From: Nanobdellota archaeon
Lineage (GTDB): Archaea > Nanobdellota > Nanobdellia > Woesearchaeales > GW2011-AR9
Direction of reading: 5' to 3'
Length of the DNA: 53,877 nt
Assembly: GCA_030697505.1 (NCBI GenBank)
Contig: JAUYPX010000010.1
Location: 1-53,877, forward strand
The translations under genes and the position numbers were made by a program. Position 1 is the first letter of the stretch; each line of letters opens with the position of its first letter. Below, piece by piece: positions 16,559 to 24,471 of the stretch. The notes below the pieces were generated by a model. That model did no database searches. It was given only the letters and a program-made list of their open reading frames with translations, and was not told the DNA's origin.

Positions 16559-17065
16559 ATGAAAAGCAAAAGAATGACGCGAAAAGGACAACTGCAGATG
16601 ACGGAGACTATCGCCATTCTTTTCATATTTTTCATTCTGCTCTTGTTTGGGGTGATTTTTTATTTCCGCTACCAGAAGATCGCTTTCCAGGAGAAGCAAG
16701 AAGAATTGTTGGCTGCACGGGCCATGGAAAGTACCTTGAAAGCATTATTCATGCCGGAACTGATCTGCAGCCGAGGCGAAGCAGAACCGGAAGATAATTG
16801 TTTTGATGTTTTAAAATTAAATGCGACTCAGAAAGTGATGCAGCAATACCTTGACGAATATTATTTTGAGATATTTTCCTATGCGACTATTACGGTGCAA
16901 GAGACTTATCCCGAGAACAAAACGTGGGTATTATATAATAAGCCAAAACTGGAATTTACTCGGAAAGAGCCTACCTTCTTTGTGGTCACGTTACGGGATG
17001 AGCTGGCAGGAAAAGATCAACCTGAGTATGGGTTTGGATATGTAGCGGTGACGGTGTATTCATGA
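16559..17065 (+). CDS. Pilin-like membrane-anchored protein, 168 aa
   Basis: The start was placed at the ATG at 16559, not an upstream in-frame ATG inside the previous gene. It gives the cluster-typical N terminus TRKGQLQMTE followed by a helix (IAILFIFFILLLFGVIFYF). The ectodomain of about 125 aa includes a C...C pair (ICSRGEAEPEDNC) and a beta-rich C terminus. It overlaps the next gene by 4 bp (ATGA), evidence for tight translational coupling. Confidence 0.65.
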   Translation: MKSKRMTRKGQLQMTETIAILFIFFILLLFGVIFYFRYQKIAFQEKQEELLAARAMESTLKALFMPELICSRGEAEPEDNCFDVLKLNATQKVMQQYLDEYYFEIFSYATITVQETYPENKTWVLYNKPKLEFTRKEPTFFVVTLRDELAGKDQPEYGFGYVAVTVYS

Positions 17066-17646
17066 AACCAGAAAGAGATACATTGGGGAGACTCTCTGTG
17101 AAAGGACAGATGGAAGCGGTCGGGTTAGTGGTGATTGTTATCCTGATCGCTCTGGGTATGCTTTTCATGGCCACATTCGCGCTGAAGTCTGAACCGCACA
17201 AGAAGATATTTACCCGAAAAGGGTTAGCATATAGCACCATGAGCGCGCTGATGAAGACGACGGTAAGCGAAGAGGCAGCTTGCTACTCTTTACGTCAAGG
17301 AGCGCCTAAAATAGGGGGAGATGTGATCGAAGATTGCGCCAAGTATAGAGATGTTGATACTTCCATATACCAATGTAAAAGCCCATATTCAGGGAAGGCT
17401 TTGCACAGCTGCGATTTTTTAGCGGAGATGATTGCATTTTCTCTGGATAATACTTTGGGAAGCTGGAATAAGAATTATGAATTTCATTCTCAACTGATTC
17501 CTTTTCAAGGGGAAGAGGCAATTGAGATAATAGAGCCGATTGTAGTAGGCGGCTGCCCTAGATGGAAGGAACGGGACAGTTCGGGTTTGTTCCCGATAAA
17601 TACGGAAGCTGGTTTAGTGGAGAATGCTCTTTATTTGTGTGATTAA
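17062..17646 (+). CDS. Pilin-like membrane-anchored protein, 194 aa
   Basis: VKGQMEAVG (residues 13-21) leads into a hydrophobic helix at about 20-41. The ectodomain has six or more cysteines (ACYSLRQGA, DCAKYRD, YQCKSPYS, HSCDFL, GGCPRW, YLCD), suggesting disulfides. The gene overlaps the upstream one by 4 bp and closes this sub-operon: a new TATA box follows its stop. Family not recognised. Confidence 0.65.
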   Translation: MKPERDTLGRLSVKGQMEAVGLVVIVILIALGMLFMATFALKSEPHKKIFTRKGLAYSTMSALMKTTVSEEAACYSLRQGAPKIGGDVIEDCAKYRDVDTSIYQCKSPYSGKALHSCDFLAEMIAFSLDNTLGSWNKNYEFHSQLIPFQGEEAIEIIEPIVVGGCPRWKERDSSGLFPINTEAGLVENALYLCD

Positions 17647-17656
17647 GCTAGAAAAC

Positions 17657-17664
17657 TTTATATA
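17657..17664 (+). promoter_or_regulatory. Archaeal TATA box for the second pilin-like sub-operon
   Basis: TTTATATA lies 11 nt after the upstream stop. A start of transcription near 17685-17690 would give a leader of about 100 nt containing the hairpin at 17720-17751. Confidence 0.6.
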
Positions 17665-17713
17665 GGTATTTTCTTTCTTGCTTTAAAGGAAAAAGTATCA
17701 TTATATAGAGTAA

Positions 17714-17782
17714 AAAAACGAGGTGCAGAAGGATAACATCCTTCTTACCTCTTTTTAAGTGCAAAGCGTTAAAAACGAGGTG
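17714..17782 (+). promoter_or_regulatory. Leader hairpin with duplicated ribosome-site sequence (possible translational switch)
   Basis: The 12-mer AAAAACGAGGTG occurs twice (17714-17725 and 17771-17782). The second copy is the ribosome site of the gene starting at 17788. Between them, GAGGT (17720-17724) plus GAAGGAT (17728-17734) pair with ATCCTTC (17738-17744) plus ACCTC (17747-17751), and TTTTT follows. The same ACCTC could instead pair with the true GAGGT at 17778-17782, so two exclusive folds are possible. Read on the other strand, the stem-loop carries the AGAAGGA...TCCTTCTGCAC pattern of the hairpin elements, so a 45-bp insertion with a 12-bp duplication is the alternative. Confidence 0.5.
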
Positions 17783-17787
17783 TGAGA

Positions 17788-18144
17788 ATGACATTTTCAA
17801 GGAAAGGGCAAGGTTTGCCGATAAACGTTATTATTGTTGCTGCTTTAGCATTGATTGTTCTGGTGGTTTTAGTGGTTATTTTTACTGGCCAAACTGGCCG
17901 ATTCACTCAAAAAGTTGGTGAAGAGACCAAGACAGAGTTATTCAAGATGCGCATTTTCTATGGTCAATGCCGGCCAGGGGAATCTTTTGAGAATACATTT
18001 ACAAAGGACTTTGATGCTGCAAGTTCAGAAGAAGCAAAAGATACCGCAAAATCAAGCTTTAGAGATGAGATTGACCGATGCAAAGAATTTACAGATAGCA
18101 AGGAGTCTTGTGAATCTGGATCAGGCTGTGTGTGGCAGAGTTGA
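17788..18144 (+). CDS. Pilin-like membrane-anchored protein, 118 aa
   Basis: The ATG at 17788 has GAGGTG six nt upstream; an in-frame GTG at 17782 overlaps that site and is less likely. MTFSRKGQ gives the prepilin-like motif at residues 5-8, and the helix spans about 12-34 (VIIVAALALIVLVVLVVIF). The short ectodomain is charged and helical, with four cysteines (QCRPG, RCKEF, SCESGSGC). This is the most pilin-like protein in the set by size and N terminus, and is the best candidate for an abundant subunit. Confidence 0.7.
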   Translation: MTFSRKGQGLPINVIIVAALALIVLVVLVVIFTGQTGRFTQKVGEETKTELFKMRIFYGQCRPGESFENTFTKDFDAASSEEAKDTAKSSFRDEIDRCKEFTDSKESCESGSGCVWQS

Positions 18145-18175
18145 GTAAGCTGAATACCGCAGGCAACGAGCTACT

Positions 18176-18436
18176 ATGATGAAAAAAGGCTACGCAGACA
18201 TATGGCCGGTAATTGCTGGCGCTTTGTTAGTATTAGTGGTAGTAGTAGTACTACTGACCTTTTATGGCCGAAGTGTCAATAAAGCTGAAGCAGGATTTTC
18301 AGCATGCGAAACGGCCGGTGGTAAATGTGTTGATGCGGGCACTTGCGGGGGAGGCAAGGAAGGAGGAACCCGCTCGCCTTTTGAGTGTAAGGAAGGAGAA
18401 GAATGCTGTCTCGGCATGAAGAAAGCTATAGCATGA
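18176..18436 (+). CDS. Small pilin-like Cys-rich membrane protein, 86 aa
   Basis: MMKKGYADI is followed by a helix at about 11-30 and a compact ectodomain with six cysteines in 35 residues (SACETAGGKC, AGTC, FEC, ECCLG), a knot-like spacing. It starts at tandem ATGs 18176/18179, 31 bp after the previous stop. No relatives recognised. Confidence 0.6.
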   Translation: MMKKGYADIWPVIAGALLVLVVVVVLLTFYGRSVNKAEAGFSACETAGGKCVDAGTCGGGKEGGTRSPFECKEGEECCLGMKKAIA

Positions 18437-18446
18437 GCAGAAGATC

Positions 18447-18575
18447 ATGAGATGGCACAAGAAAGCGATGAACAATGAAGCAATAATATTAATTATTATT
18501 GTTCTCTTGGCGGCAATCGCTTTTTTTGTTATCGCGTACGGATTGCAACAGAAATTTGCACCGTTATCACCGTGA
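18447..18575 (+). CDS. Very small membrane protein, 42 aa
   Basis: A short complete frame from ATG 18447 to TGA 18573-18575. It has a basic start (MRWHKKAMNNEA) and one hydrophobic helix (IILIIIVLLAAIAFFVIAYG), ending QQKFAPLSP. An internal ATG at 18468 could also serve. It fills exactly the gap between two genes of the pilin-like run, which supports it as a real small gene. Confidence 0.55.
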   Translation: MRWHKKAMNNEAIILIIIVLLAAIAFFVIAYGLQQKFAPLSP

Positions 18576-18594
18576 AGAATCGTGGAAAACCATC

Positions 18595-18741
18595 ATGAAG
18601 TTAAAAAAAGGACAATCAGAAATGAGCAAAATAATATGGTGGGTAGTCCTACTTATTTTCTTGTTAGTAGCAGGATATCTGTATTTTACACTTAAAGGTG
18701 AAGGAGCAGGGTTGTTGGATAAATTCTTCAATCTGTTTTAA
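18595..18741 (+). CDS. Very small pilin-like membrane protein, 48 aa
   Basis: From the ATG at 18595 the product is MKLKKGQSEMSK plus one helix (IIWWVVLLIFLLVAGYLYF) and a short tail. KKGQSE matches the class III-type signal motif of its neighbours. A longer upstream reading in the same frame overlaps the 42-aa gene and is discarded. It ends 2 bp before the next ATG. Confidence 0.6.
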   Translation: MKLKKGQSEMSKIIWWVVLLIFLLVAGYLYFTLKGEGAGLLDKFFNLF

Positions 18742-18743
18742 CC

Positions 18744-19532
18744 ATGGGGGTCGTTTCAAAAGTGTTTATGATGCTCATACCCTTAGTCGTTTTATTTGTG
18801 GTGCTGGCAATATTATTCAGGCCGGAAGAGGGACTTTTTGACAAGGCAAAAGGATTGATCTTGGGCGCAAAAGATGTCCTTCCCACAGTTTCTGTTGGCT
18901 TGGAAGAGCAGAAAGCAGATGTAACTATTCCGGATGTACATAGGGAAGAGATATTTAAGCTTCGGCAGACCATTCAAGGAATGCTAGGTTCGGGAAATAA
19001 AAATTGTTTCGCCAACTATGGAGGGATTTCTGATTTGGGCGAAGGGGGAACTTCCCTAAAATTTGATGTACGGGGTGATAAAACTCTTTTGACCGTCTCT
19101 GGCGGAGCAGGGGAGGGACAAACCATTGCTGATTTAGCGGCTGAGTTCCCTAGAATGAAACCATGCGTCATTGCCGGGGAAGGAGGAACAAGTAAAAACT
19201 TTTTTACTCATTTTATTGAAGAGAAACAGTTAATGTATCCTTATTTTACTCCAGTTAATTCTTTGAGCATCTTCGGCGGTGGATCTGACTATAATGGCAT
19301 CAACATTCCGGAACTCAGCCTGCAAAGTAATCTGGAAGATGGAGGATGGTTATTCACGCCCGACAGGGAACATGTATGTTTCTTCCCCACCAATAAGGTC
19401 GCAAATTATGATGATGATGGGATAGATAATAATTATTTCGCTCTCGGAGAAGAAAATTCTATCCAGAATAGAATTAATCAAGAGAAATTACAATACTGTC
19501 GATCAGAAGAAACGCTGCAAAAGGTACAATGA
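18744..19532 (+). CDS. Membrane-anchored protein of the pilin-like cluster, 262 aa
   Basis: An N-terminal helix at about 6-26 (VFMMLIPLVVLFVVLAILF) lacks the KKG motif. The ectodomain begins with an amphipathic helical stretch and then a beta-rich region (GGISDLGEGGTSLKFDVRG, TLLTVSGGAGEGQT). It overlaps the next gene by 4 bp (ATGA). Not recognised as a named family. Confidence 0.6.
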   Translation: MGVVSKVFMMLIPLVVLFVVLAILFRPEEGLFDKAKGLILGAKDVLPTVSVGLEEQKADVTIPDVHREEIFKLRQTIQGMLGSGNKNCFANYGGISDLGEGGTSLKFDVRGDKTLLTVSGGAGEGQTIADLAAEFPRMKPCVIAGEGGTSKNFFTHFIEEKQLMYPYFTPVNSLSIFGGGSDYNGINIPELSLQSNLEDGGWLFTPDREHVCFFPTNKVANYDDDGIDNNYFALGEENSIQNRINQEKLQYCRSEETLQKVQ

Positions 19533-20413
19533 TTTCATCAAAAAAAGGATTAGGGATGGAATTTATCATAACTACGTCGCTATTGCTGATTTCATTCTTT
19601 TTGATCGCCGGTCTTTTGGGGCGATTTGCTTCCAGAACCAGTGATCTTGAAGCAGAGTTATTGTGCCAGACTTCCATTGCCCAACGGGCGAAGACAGCAT
19701 TGAATATCGGTAAGGATATCTCAAAGGGATCGGAAGGATCCAGCTTATTTCAAGCGCAGGTTAAAACCATCCCTCCTTTATGCCGGACTATTGACAAAAA
19801 AGTGTCCGGATCAAGAGAGCAAGTTTTGCGCCAGGTAGCAGACGGCATGGCTAGATGCTGGTGGATGTTCGGCGAAGGAAGATATGAAGAGATTCTTGAT
19901 AATGTACAGGCAGATGTTTTCCCAGATGTTTTAGGATTTGAGGATCTAGCTCCCTATACTGATCCAGAATCTGCGAATCAATGCTTTAATTGTTATACAA
20001 TATTGATTGCTCAGAATGAGATTCCCGGCGGACCCATTGAAATAAATGAGATAAATAACTTCCTGCGCACCAAAACTTATGCAAAGGTAAATAAGACTTA
20101 TCTACATTATATCCAAGGTTATGGCGGTCCAGGAAGAGTGGTTTTTACTACTCAGGAAATTTCGCCCAGAGAAGCGTATACTATTTCCATGATGCCAAAG
20201 AATAAAAAGGAAAGCACCTTCTGGAAAGGAGTGATTCAGCAAGCAGCAGGTACGGTCTTAGCTGCATCTCCGCTAGGATTGCCATTATTATATATTGGCC
20301 AGCAGAACCAGCTGGCAGATTTAATCAAGGAGCGGGATGTCAGCTCAATCTATGTCAGTTCGCTGAAAGATGGGCAAGAGAGATGCGGAGAAGGAGATAT
20401 TGCCGGACAATAG
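19529..20413 (+). CDS. Pilin-like membrane-anchored protein, 294 aa
   Basis: MISSKKGLGMEF gives the signal motif, with a helix at about 11-30. The ectodomain has cysteines at LLCQTS, LCRTID, RCWWMFG and CFNCY; the CFNC pair resembles a disulfide or metal site. Translationally coupled to the gene before it by a 4-bp overlap. Confidence 0.6.
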   Translation: MISSKKGLGMEFIITTSLLLISFFLIAGLLGRFASRTSDLEAELLCQTSIAQRAKTALNIGKDISKGSEGSSLFQAQVKTIPPLCRTIDKKVSGSREQVLRQVADGMARCWWMFGEGRYEEILDNVQADVFPDVLGFEDLAPYTDPESANQCFNCYTILIAQNEIPGGPIEINEINNFLRTKTYAKVNKTYLHYIQGYGGPGRVVFTTQEISPREAYTISMMPKNKKESTFWKGVIQQAAGTVLAASPLGLPLLYIGQQNQLADLIKERDVSSIYVSSLKDGQERCGEGDIAGQ

Positions 20414-20420
20414 AGGTGTG

Positions 20421-21299
20421 ATGATGCGGAACAAAAAAGGATTAAGTCCCCTGGGAATAATAGGTTCATTATTAGTAGTAGCAGTCGTAGTAATACTATT
20501 CTTGTTTATTCTGAATAAGTGGTTATCTTCTCAAAGCGATATTGTAGGGGGACAAATAGGTGGTGTCCAAGGCGATGCGGATAAAGACAGTATCCGTAAT
20601 TTCTTTGACAAATGCCCTTGCACTTTTGGCGATTCTATCTCTGACGGATGTCCGGCGATTTTTACTGAAGAACAGAAAAAAGAAGATGTAAAAAAGTATA
20701 ATAGCGAGCCGCCGTGTGGAATTGTAGCAGGAGAGGCACCGGTCAGAATTGGAACGACTACGGTAGAGCATGTAGGTAGAGAAGAGCCTGAACAAGCAAT
20801 TCAATTCAAGAAGTATCAATCAATTGAAATATTTGGAGATGCTATTGATGAAGAGGATCTGCCGAAAGACGGCACAATTAGATTAGCTTGTACTGGCTTT
20901 GTGGGAGGAGAAGTAGTGCCAGATTGCCATAGTGAGGATAATGACTGTGATGGAGAGTTTAATCTTCAGCCTCTCAAAGACGGATGCTGGGTCATGGCTA
21001 GCGAAGATGATAACGAAGGAAATGATTGCGGACAAGCAAGAGTTGATGATGGCACTATCATACCTTTAAGAGAATTTAAAAATCTTAAAGTTGATGTTAT
21101 TAATAATTATCTTTCTCTTCCTAATGAAGGCGATCCAAAAAATATTTTCTCCTGGAGATGGAAATCTAAGGATGAATATGGCTCATTGTTATGCAATAAA
21201 GGAGCTTGGTACGGCTGCAAAGAAGTTAATGAAGGTAAAACTAAACAAGTCAATAGCTTAACGTACAAATGCACAGGAAGCGAGTGGGTTAAGCAATAG
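20421..21299 (+). CDS. Pilin-like protein with calcium-binding-type repeat, 292 aa
   Basis: The start was placed at ATG 20421 (or 20424) after AGGTG at 20414-20418. The product opens MMRNKKGLSPLG with a helix at about 13-33. Right after it lies DADKDSIRNFFDKCPC, a thrombospondin-3 / calcium-loop-like D-x-D-x-D motif, also found in the 2083-aa surface protein. The remaining domain has paired cysteines (PPCGIV, LACTGF, DCHSEDNDCDG). An upstream in-frame start overlapping the previous gene is rejected. Confidence 0.6.
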   Translation: MMRNKKGLSPLGIIGSLLVVAVVVILFLFILNKWLSSQSDIVGGQIGGVQGDADKDSIRNFFDKCPCTFGDSISDGCPAIFTEEQKKEDVKKYNSEPPCGIVAGEAPVRIGTTTVEHVGREEPEQAIQFKKYQSIEIFGDAIDEEDLPKDGTIRLACTGFVGGEVVPDCHSEDNDCDGEFNLQPLKDGCWVMASEDDNEGNDCGQARVDDGTIIPLREFKNLKVDVINNYLSLPNEGDPKNIFSWRWKSKDEYGSLLCNKGAWYGCKEVNEGKTKQVNSLTYKCTGSEWVKQ

Positions 21300-21318
21300 A
21301 TTGAAAGAATGTGGACAG

Positions 21319-21996
21319 ATGAAATCAAAAAAAGGGATCATGGTACAATTTTTAGTTTCTTTACTATTGTGCCTGATGATTTTCATTCCCGCCTGTTATT
21401 TTGTTTCTGGCATTTTCCGCACCAGCGAGCAGGCGCAGGATAATTTTTCTGAGTTTGTGAAAGAGTTGAATGATTTTCAAGAACATGGAAAGGTAGGGGA
21501 ACGGAAAAGTGTTCTTCTGATCATGGATGATGAAACTGCTATTGTATATTTTCAGAAAAATGCGCAGAAAGCAGTGATAGATGTGGATGCCAAACTGCCA
21601 AATAATGATTATTCCATCCATCTGCTGAAGCCAGGACAATGCGATGATTCCAAGAATTGCGTATGCCTTTTCCGAGATACAGAGTTTGATACGACCCTTT
21701 TCGAAAAAGTCAGCCTTACTGAACTTAAAGGAAAGGTTACAGTCACTCCTAAGAAAGTTGTCTGTACAGATATTGATTATAATTTAGAGGTAGAGACCTG
21801 CAGCATTGGAGACGGAACGATGGTAAATTCCTATACTTGCTCAGATGGTTTTATGATTGAACGGAATTTGGCGAAAGGATCTTCACTTGCCGTAGGAAGT
21901 TATTACGAAATTCCCCGAAGAACTGTTTTGTATTTCAACAAGGAGAATGGAGATACTATTAAACTTCTTGGCGATTACGGTGGAACGAATGAATAA
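21319..21996 (+). CDS. Pilin-like membrane-anchored protein, 225 aa
   Basis: MKSKKGIMVQF and a helix at about 9-30 again show the shared N terminus. The ectodomain is about 190 aa with cysteines CDDSKNCVC and a beta-rich C-terminal half. The ATG at 21319 is preferred over the TTG at 21301. The end overlaps the start of the next gene. Confidence 0.6.
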   Translation: MKSKKGIMVQFLVSLLLCLMIFIPACYFVSGIFRTSEQAQDNFSEFVKELNDFQEHGKVGERKSVLLIMDDETAIVYFQKNAQKAVIDVDAKLPNNDYSIHLLKPGQCDDSKNCVCLFRDTEFDTTLFEKVSLTELKGKVTVTPKKVVCTDIDYNLEVETCSIGDGTMVNSYTCSDGFMIERNLAKGSSLAVGSYYEIPRRTVLYFNKENGDTIKLLGDYGGTNE

Positions 21997-22444
21997 CAGC
22001 ATGGATAAGCGTGGAATCACCACCTTGATGATGATCTTGGAGATCATGATTGTCCTCATTTCTGCCTATTCCATCTTCAGTATCGCTTCCAAATATGCCA
22101 GTTCAGAAACAACTAATAAAATTATCATCGCTGATGATCTCAAGATGATGATCGATACTTTAGTCGGAACTCCCGGTGAGGCGGTAGTGCAGTATCCAGG
22201 GAATGTCTCCAAATATACATTTATTCTGAGTACCAGTTCAGTAAGTGTTTTCATCAAAGGGGAAGGCGAGCAGAAAAAAATTATACGATATTTTTCCCTG
22301 CCGGATGGATATCAGGCCTTTGGAACTTTAGAAGGAAAAAGTGATCTCTGTTTAGAGAAAGAAAAGAAGAAAATTGTGCTAAGGGAATGTAAACAGGCAA
22401 GTGAGAAACCGGAATCTCTGCAAAAAATAATTGTGAAGGAATAA
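21989..22444 (+). CDS. Pilin-like membrane-anchored protein, 151 aa
   Basis: Starts MNNSMDKRGITTL; an ATG at 22001 giving MDKRG is equally possible. It overlaps the upstream gene by 8 bp. The helix is at about 12-34. A short ectodomain with VGTPGEAVVQYPGNVSKYTF carries one possible N-glycosylation site. Unnamed family. Confidence 0.6.
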   Translation: MNNSMDKRGITTLMMILEIMIVLISAYSIFSIASKYASSETTNKIIIADDLKMMIDTLVGTPGEAVVQYPGNVSKYTFILSTSSVSVFIKGEGEQKKIIRYFSLPDGYQAFGTLEGKSDLCLEKEKKKIVLRECKQASEKPESLQKIIVKE

Positions 22445-22445
22445 G

Positions 22446-22937
22446 ATGGGCGAAGATGACATATTTGATTTAACCAGGAAACAGATGTACTGGGGCATCG
22501 CTGCCTTTATGGTAGTGATAGCTGCATTGATACTTGTTTTTGCGATCCTCCCCAGATACCAACAATCATTAGTTGAAGTGCCTCAAGAACTGCGAGCTGA
22601 GCTGATCAGCTTGAGATTTGTAAACACCCCAGAATGTTTCACCTATCAGGATCAGACTACGGGAAGGATTTTTGTCGGCGTCATCGATCTGCAGAAGTTT
22701 ACCCAAGATCGCATGGACAAATGTTATCGGACTGAACCAGATAAAGGGTTTAAAGACTTTAATTTTGCCTTGGAATTGGAAGGATATACCCCCACACTAG
22801 ACGGTAAGAAGAAGTTGCTGATGAGCAATAATTTTTTCAACAAGGTTGATTTTACATTATATAAGCAGGTGTTGGTACGGAATGGCCAGGTTTTAGAACC
22901 AGCCAGGATGATCATACATGTCCAGGCGAGGATTTAG
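22446..22937 (+). CDS. Membrane-anchored protein of the pilin-like cluster, 163 aa
   Basis: The N terminus MGEDDIFDLTRKQMYWG lacks KKG but has TRKQ just before the helix at about 15-35. The ectodomain is beta-rich with two cysteines (PECFTY, DKCYRT). It starts 1 bp after the preceding stop and ends directly against the next start, so it is clearly operonic. Confidence 0.6.
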   Translation: MGEDDIFDLTRKQMYWGIAAFMVVIAALILVFAILPRYQQSLVEVPQELRAELISLRFVNTPECFTYQDQTTGRIFVGVIDLQKFTQDRMDKCYRTEPDKGFKDFNFALELEGYTPTLDGKKKLLMSNNFFNKVDFTLYKQVLVRNGQVLEPARMIIHVQARI

Positions 22938-23432
22938 ATGGTGAAGTTGTTTATTAAAAATAAAAGTGGAATCATGGACGATTTTACAGATCTACTTTCT
23001 TTTGTGTTGATCCTTTCCATGATAGGTTTTTTTGCCTTTGTGGTTTTTCATACCGATGCTGGTGATAAGGCTGATCAAACTTTAGAAAGGCTTGTTTCTC
23101 TGCACGGCCAGGAAGAACTTTTAGATCTAATTAATTCTCCTACTTTGATAGGTAATAAGGAAGCAACGATGAAGGATGCTATACTTTTAGCAGTACATAA
23201 AAAGGATGCAGAATTATTTAGGGCGGTGATGGAAACATATTTTGAAGAACACCAGCTGGAGGGAGGAGTGGCAGTATTTGATTCTGTTTCCTACGGCACG
23301 GAAGAGGAGCCTGAGCCCTTATTATCATATAATAATGTTGTTTTTCTGGGAAAGGAGAAAGGAGCGTTGTATCTGACTAATACCTACGCCATAGGAAAAG
23401 AAAAATCAGTAGTGGTAAAACTATTTGGATAA
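22938..23432 (+). CDS. Pilin-like membrane-anchored protein, 164 aa
   Basis: The N terminus MVKLFIKNKSGIMDDF resembles the KKG motif with Ser for one residue. The helix is at about 19-38. The ectodomain has no cysteines, unlike most neighbours. It abuts the previous gene with no gap. Function unknown. Confidence 0.6.
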   Translation: MVKLFIKNKSGIMDDFTDLLSFVLILSMIGFFAFVVFHTDAGDKADQTLERLVSLHGQEELLDLINSPTLIGNKEATMKDAILLAVHKKDAELFRAVMETYFEEHQLEGGVAVFDSVSYGTEEEPEPLLSYNNVVFLGKEKGALYLTNTYAIGKEKSVVVKLFG

Positions 23433-23436
23433 AAAA

Positions 23437-24309
23437 ATGAAACGAGAAAATGAAAAAGGCAATGAAAAAGACATTTTCTCTAGTTTATTCATCCGCACGG
23501 AGAAGCAACGACTTCTCCGGCGTCCCGAAGGGCTTTTGCTGCCCTTCGTCGGACTTCATAAACAATCAAAAAAAGGAGCATTATTTCATTGGGTAGGTAT
23601 CGTGGTGGTCCTGGCATTAGCTTTTGCGGTACTTTCACCGGTCGAATTTGGAGTAAAACCAAAAGGGACCTGGCAGTTAGATTTTCTGCATTACAATTAT
23701 ATTGAAGGAGAAAAGCAACTTACGGATACCGATCAGTTGGCCTTGCAGGCAGGGAGAGAAACGGTATTTTCTCTTGCTAAAAAAGGAGGATTTGTACAGA
23801 CTCCGGCTTGCGGCTCTTTTGAAGGAGTGATCTATTGGAATAAAGGACAGGATTTTTGCTTCCTCAATGTAGATGGAGAACTCAATACGGAATTCAATTC
23901 CCACTATAAGAAGTATGATAAGGAAGCCGATTTTACTATTTCACGTCAGGGAAAAGAACTGATGGGAAAAACTGGGAAAAAAATAGCGTTAGGATCGGGA
24001 GCCCAGCAATATCTTCTTAATTCTGGCTTCCGAGTGAATGTAGATTATGATTTTGATGAATATTTCCGTTTACAGGATGAGGCTAAGAAGATGGTGAACG
24101 AATGCAAGCAGGCTACGCAACTGCAAGATTGCTTGGATAAAATAAAACTGTCCTATTGGAAATTCGGCAGCTGTGAAGCTGAACTGTTTGCTGAGCAGGA
24201 AAGGAAAGTTGTTTTCTGTATTAAAAGCCCTGGCAAGTATGCTGTTTTTGAGAAAGGCAAGTTTATTCCGGTGGAGTATAAGGTAGGATTAGATTTCGGG
24301 ATGAAATAG
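23437..24309 (+). CDS. Pilin-like membrane-anchored protein carrying a 120-bp hairpin insertion in its 5' end
   Basis: As it stands the ORF gives MKRENEKGNEKD and an unusual Arg/Leu-rich stretch before the expected signal motif QSKKGALFHWVG and a helix (IVVVLALAFAVLSP). The 120 bp at 23444-23563 are a hairpin cluster lying between two copies of AAAC. Removing them in frame gives MKQSKKGALFHW, exactly the N-terminal style of the operon. The insertion keeps the frame open, so a 290-aa product with 40 extra residues before its signal is possible. The C-terminal 220 residues look intact, with cysteines near QTPACG, CFLNVD, NECKQ, DCLDK, SCEAE and VFCIK. Confidence 0.6.
   Translation: MKRENEKGNEKDIFSSLFIRTEKQRLLRRPEGLLLPFVGLHKQSKKGALFHWVGIVVVLALAFAVLSPVEFGVKPKGTWQLDFLHYNYIEGEKQLTDTDQLALQAGRETVFSLAKKGGFVQTPACGSFEGVIYWNKGQDFCFLNVDGELNTEFNSHYKKYDKEADFTISRQGKELMGKTGKKIALGSGAQQYLLNSGFRVNVDYDFDEYFRLQDEAKKMVNECKQATQLQDCLDKIKLSYWKFGSCEAELFAEQERKVVFCIKSPGKYAVFEKGKFIPVEYKVGLDFGMK
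23444..23563. mobile_element. In-frame hairpin-cluster insertion in a pilin-like gene
   Basis: GAGAAAATG (23444-23452) pairs with CATTTTCTC (about 23473-23481). Further in, CGGAGAAG pairs with CTTCTCCG, and GAAGGGC with GCCCTTC. A loose outer pairing joins GTTTAT...TCCG and CGGA...ATAAAC. The segment is 120 bp, a multiple of three, and lies between short AAAC repeats (23440-23443, 23560-23563). Deleting it gives a typical pilin-like N terminus. The flanking repeat is only 4 bp, so transposition is less certain than at 46663. Confidence 0.5.
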
Positions 24310-24333
24310 GTATTATTAAAATACGCAAGTTCT

Positions 24334-24408
24334 ATTAGGTAATTATCTTTTCTAAAACACGCATTATATGACATATTGACATATGACAAAATATATAAAT
24401 TACCTAAT
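24334..24408. promoter_or_regulatory. Promoter of the RHS island with an 11-bp inverted repeat over the TATA box
   Basis: ATTAGGTAATT (24334-24344) is the perfect reverse complement of AATTACCTAAT (24398-24408). The right half overlaps the TATA box ATATATAAAT (24391-24400) serving the first island gene at 24472, leaving a leader of about 50-60 nt with a GAGG ribosome site. Spaced palindromic halves with one covering the TATA box are what a dimeric repressor or looping regulator would use. Confidence 0.5.
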
Positions 24409-24471
24409 CTTACTTCGATAAGAAATTATTCGTGAGTAGATACTTACGATAAATAAAAAAGAGGCTGAACG

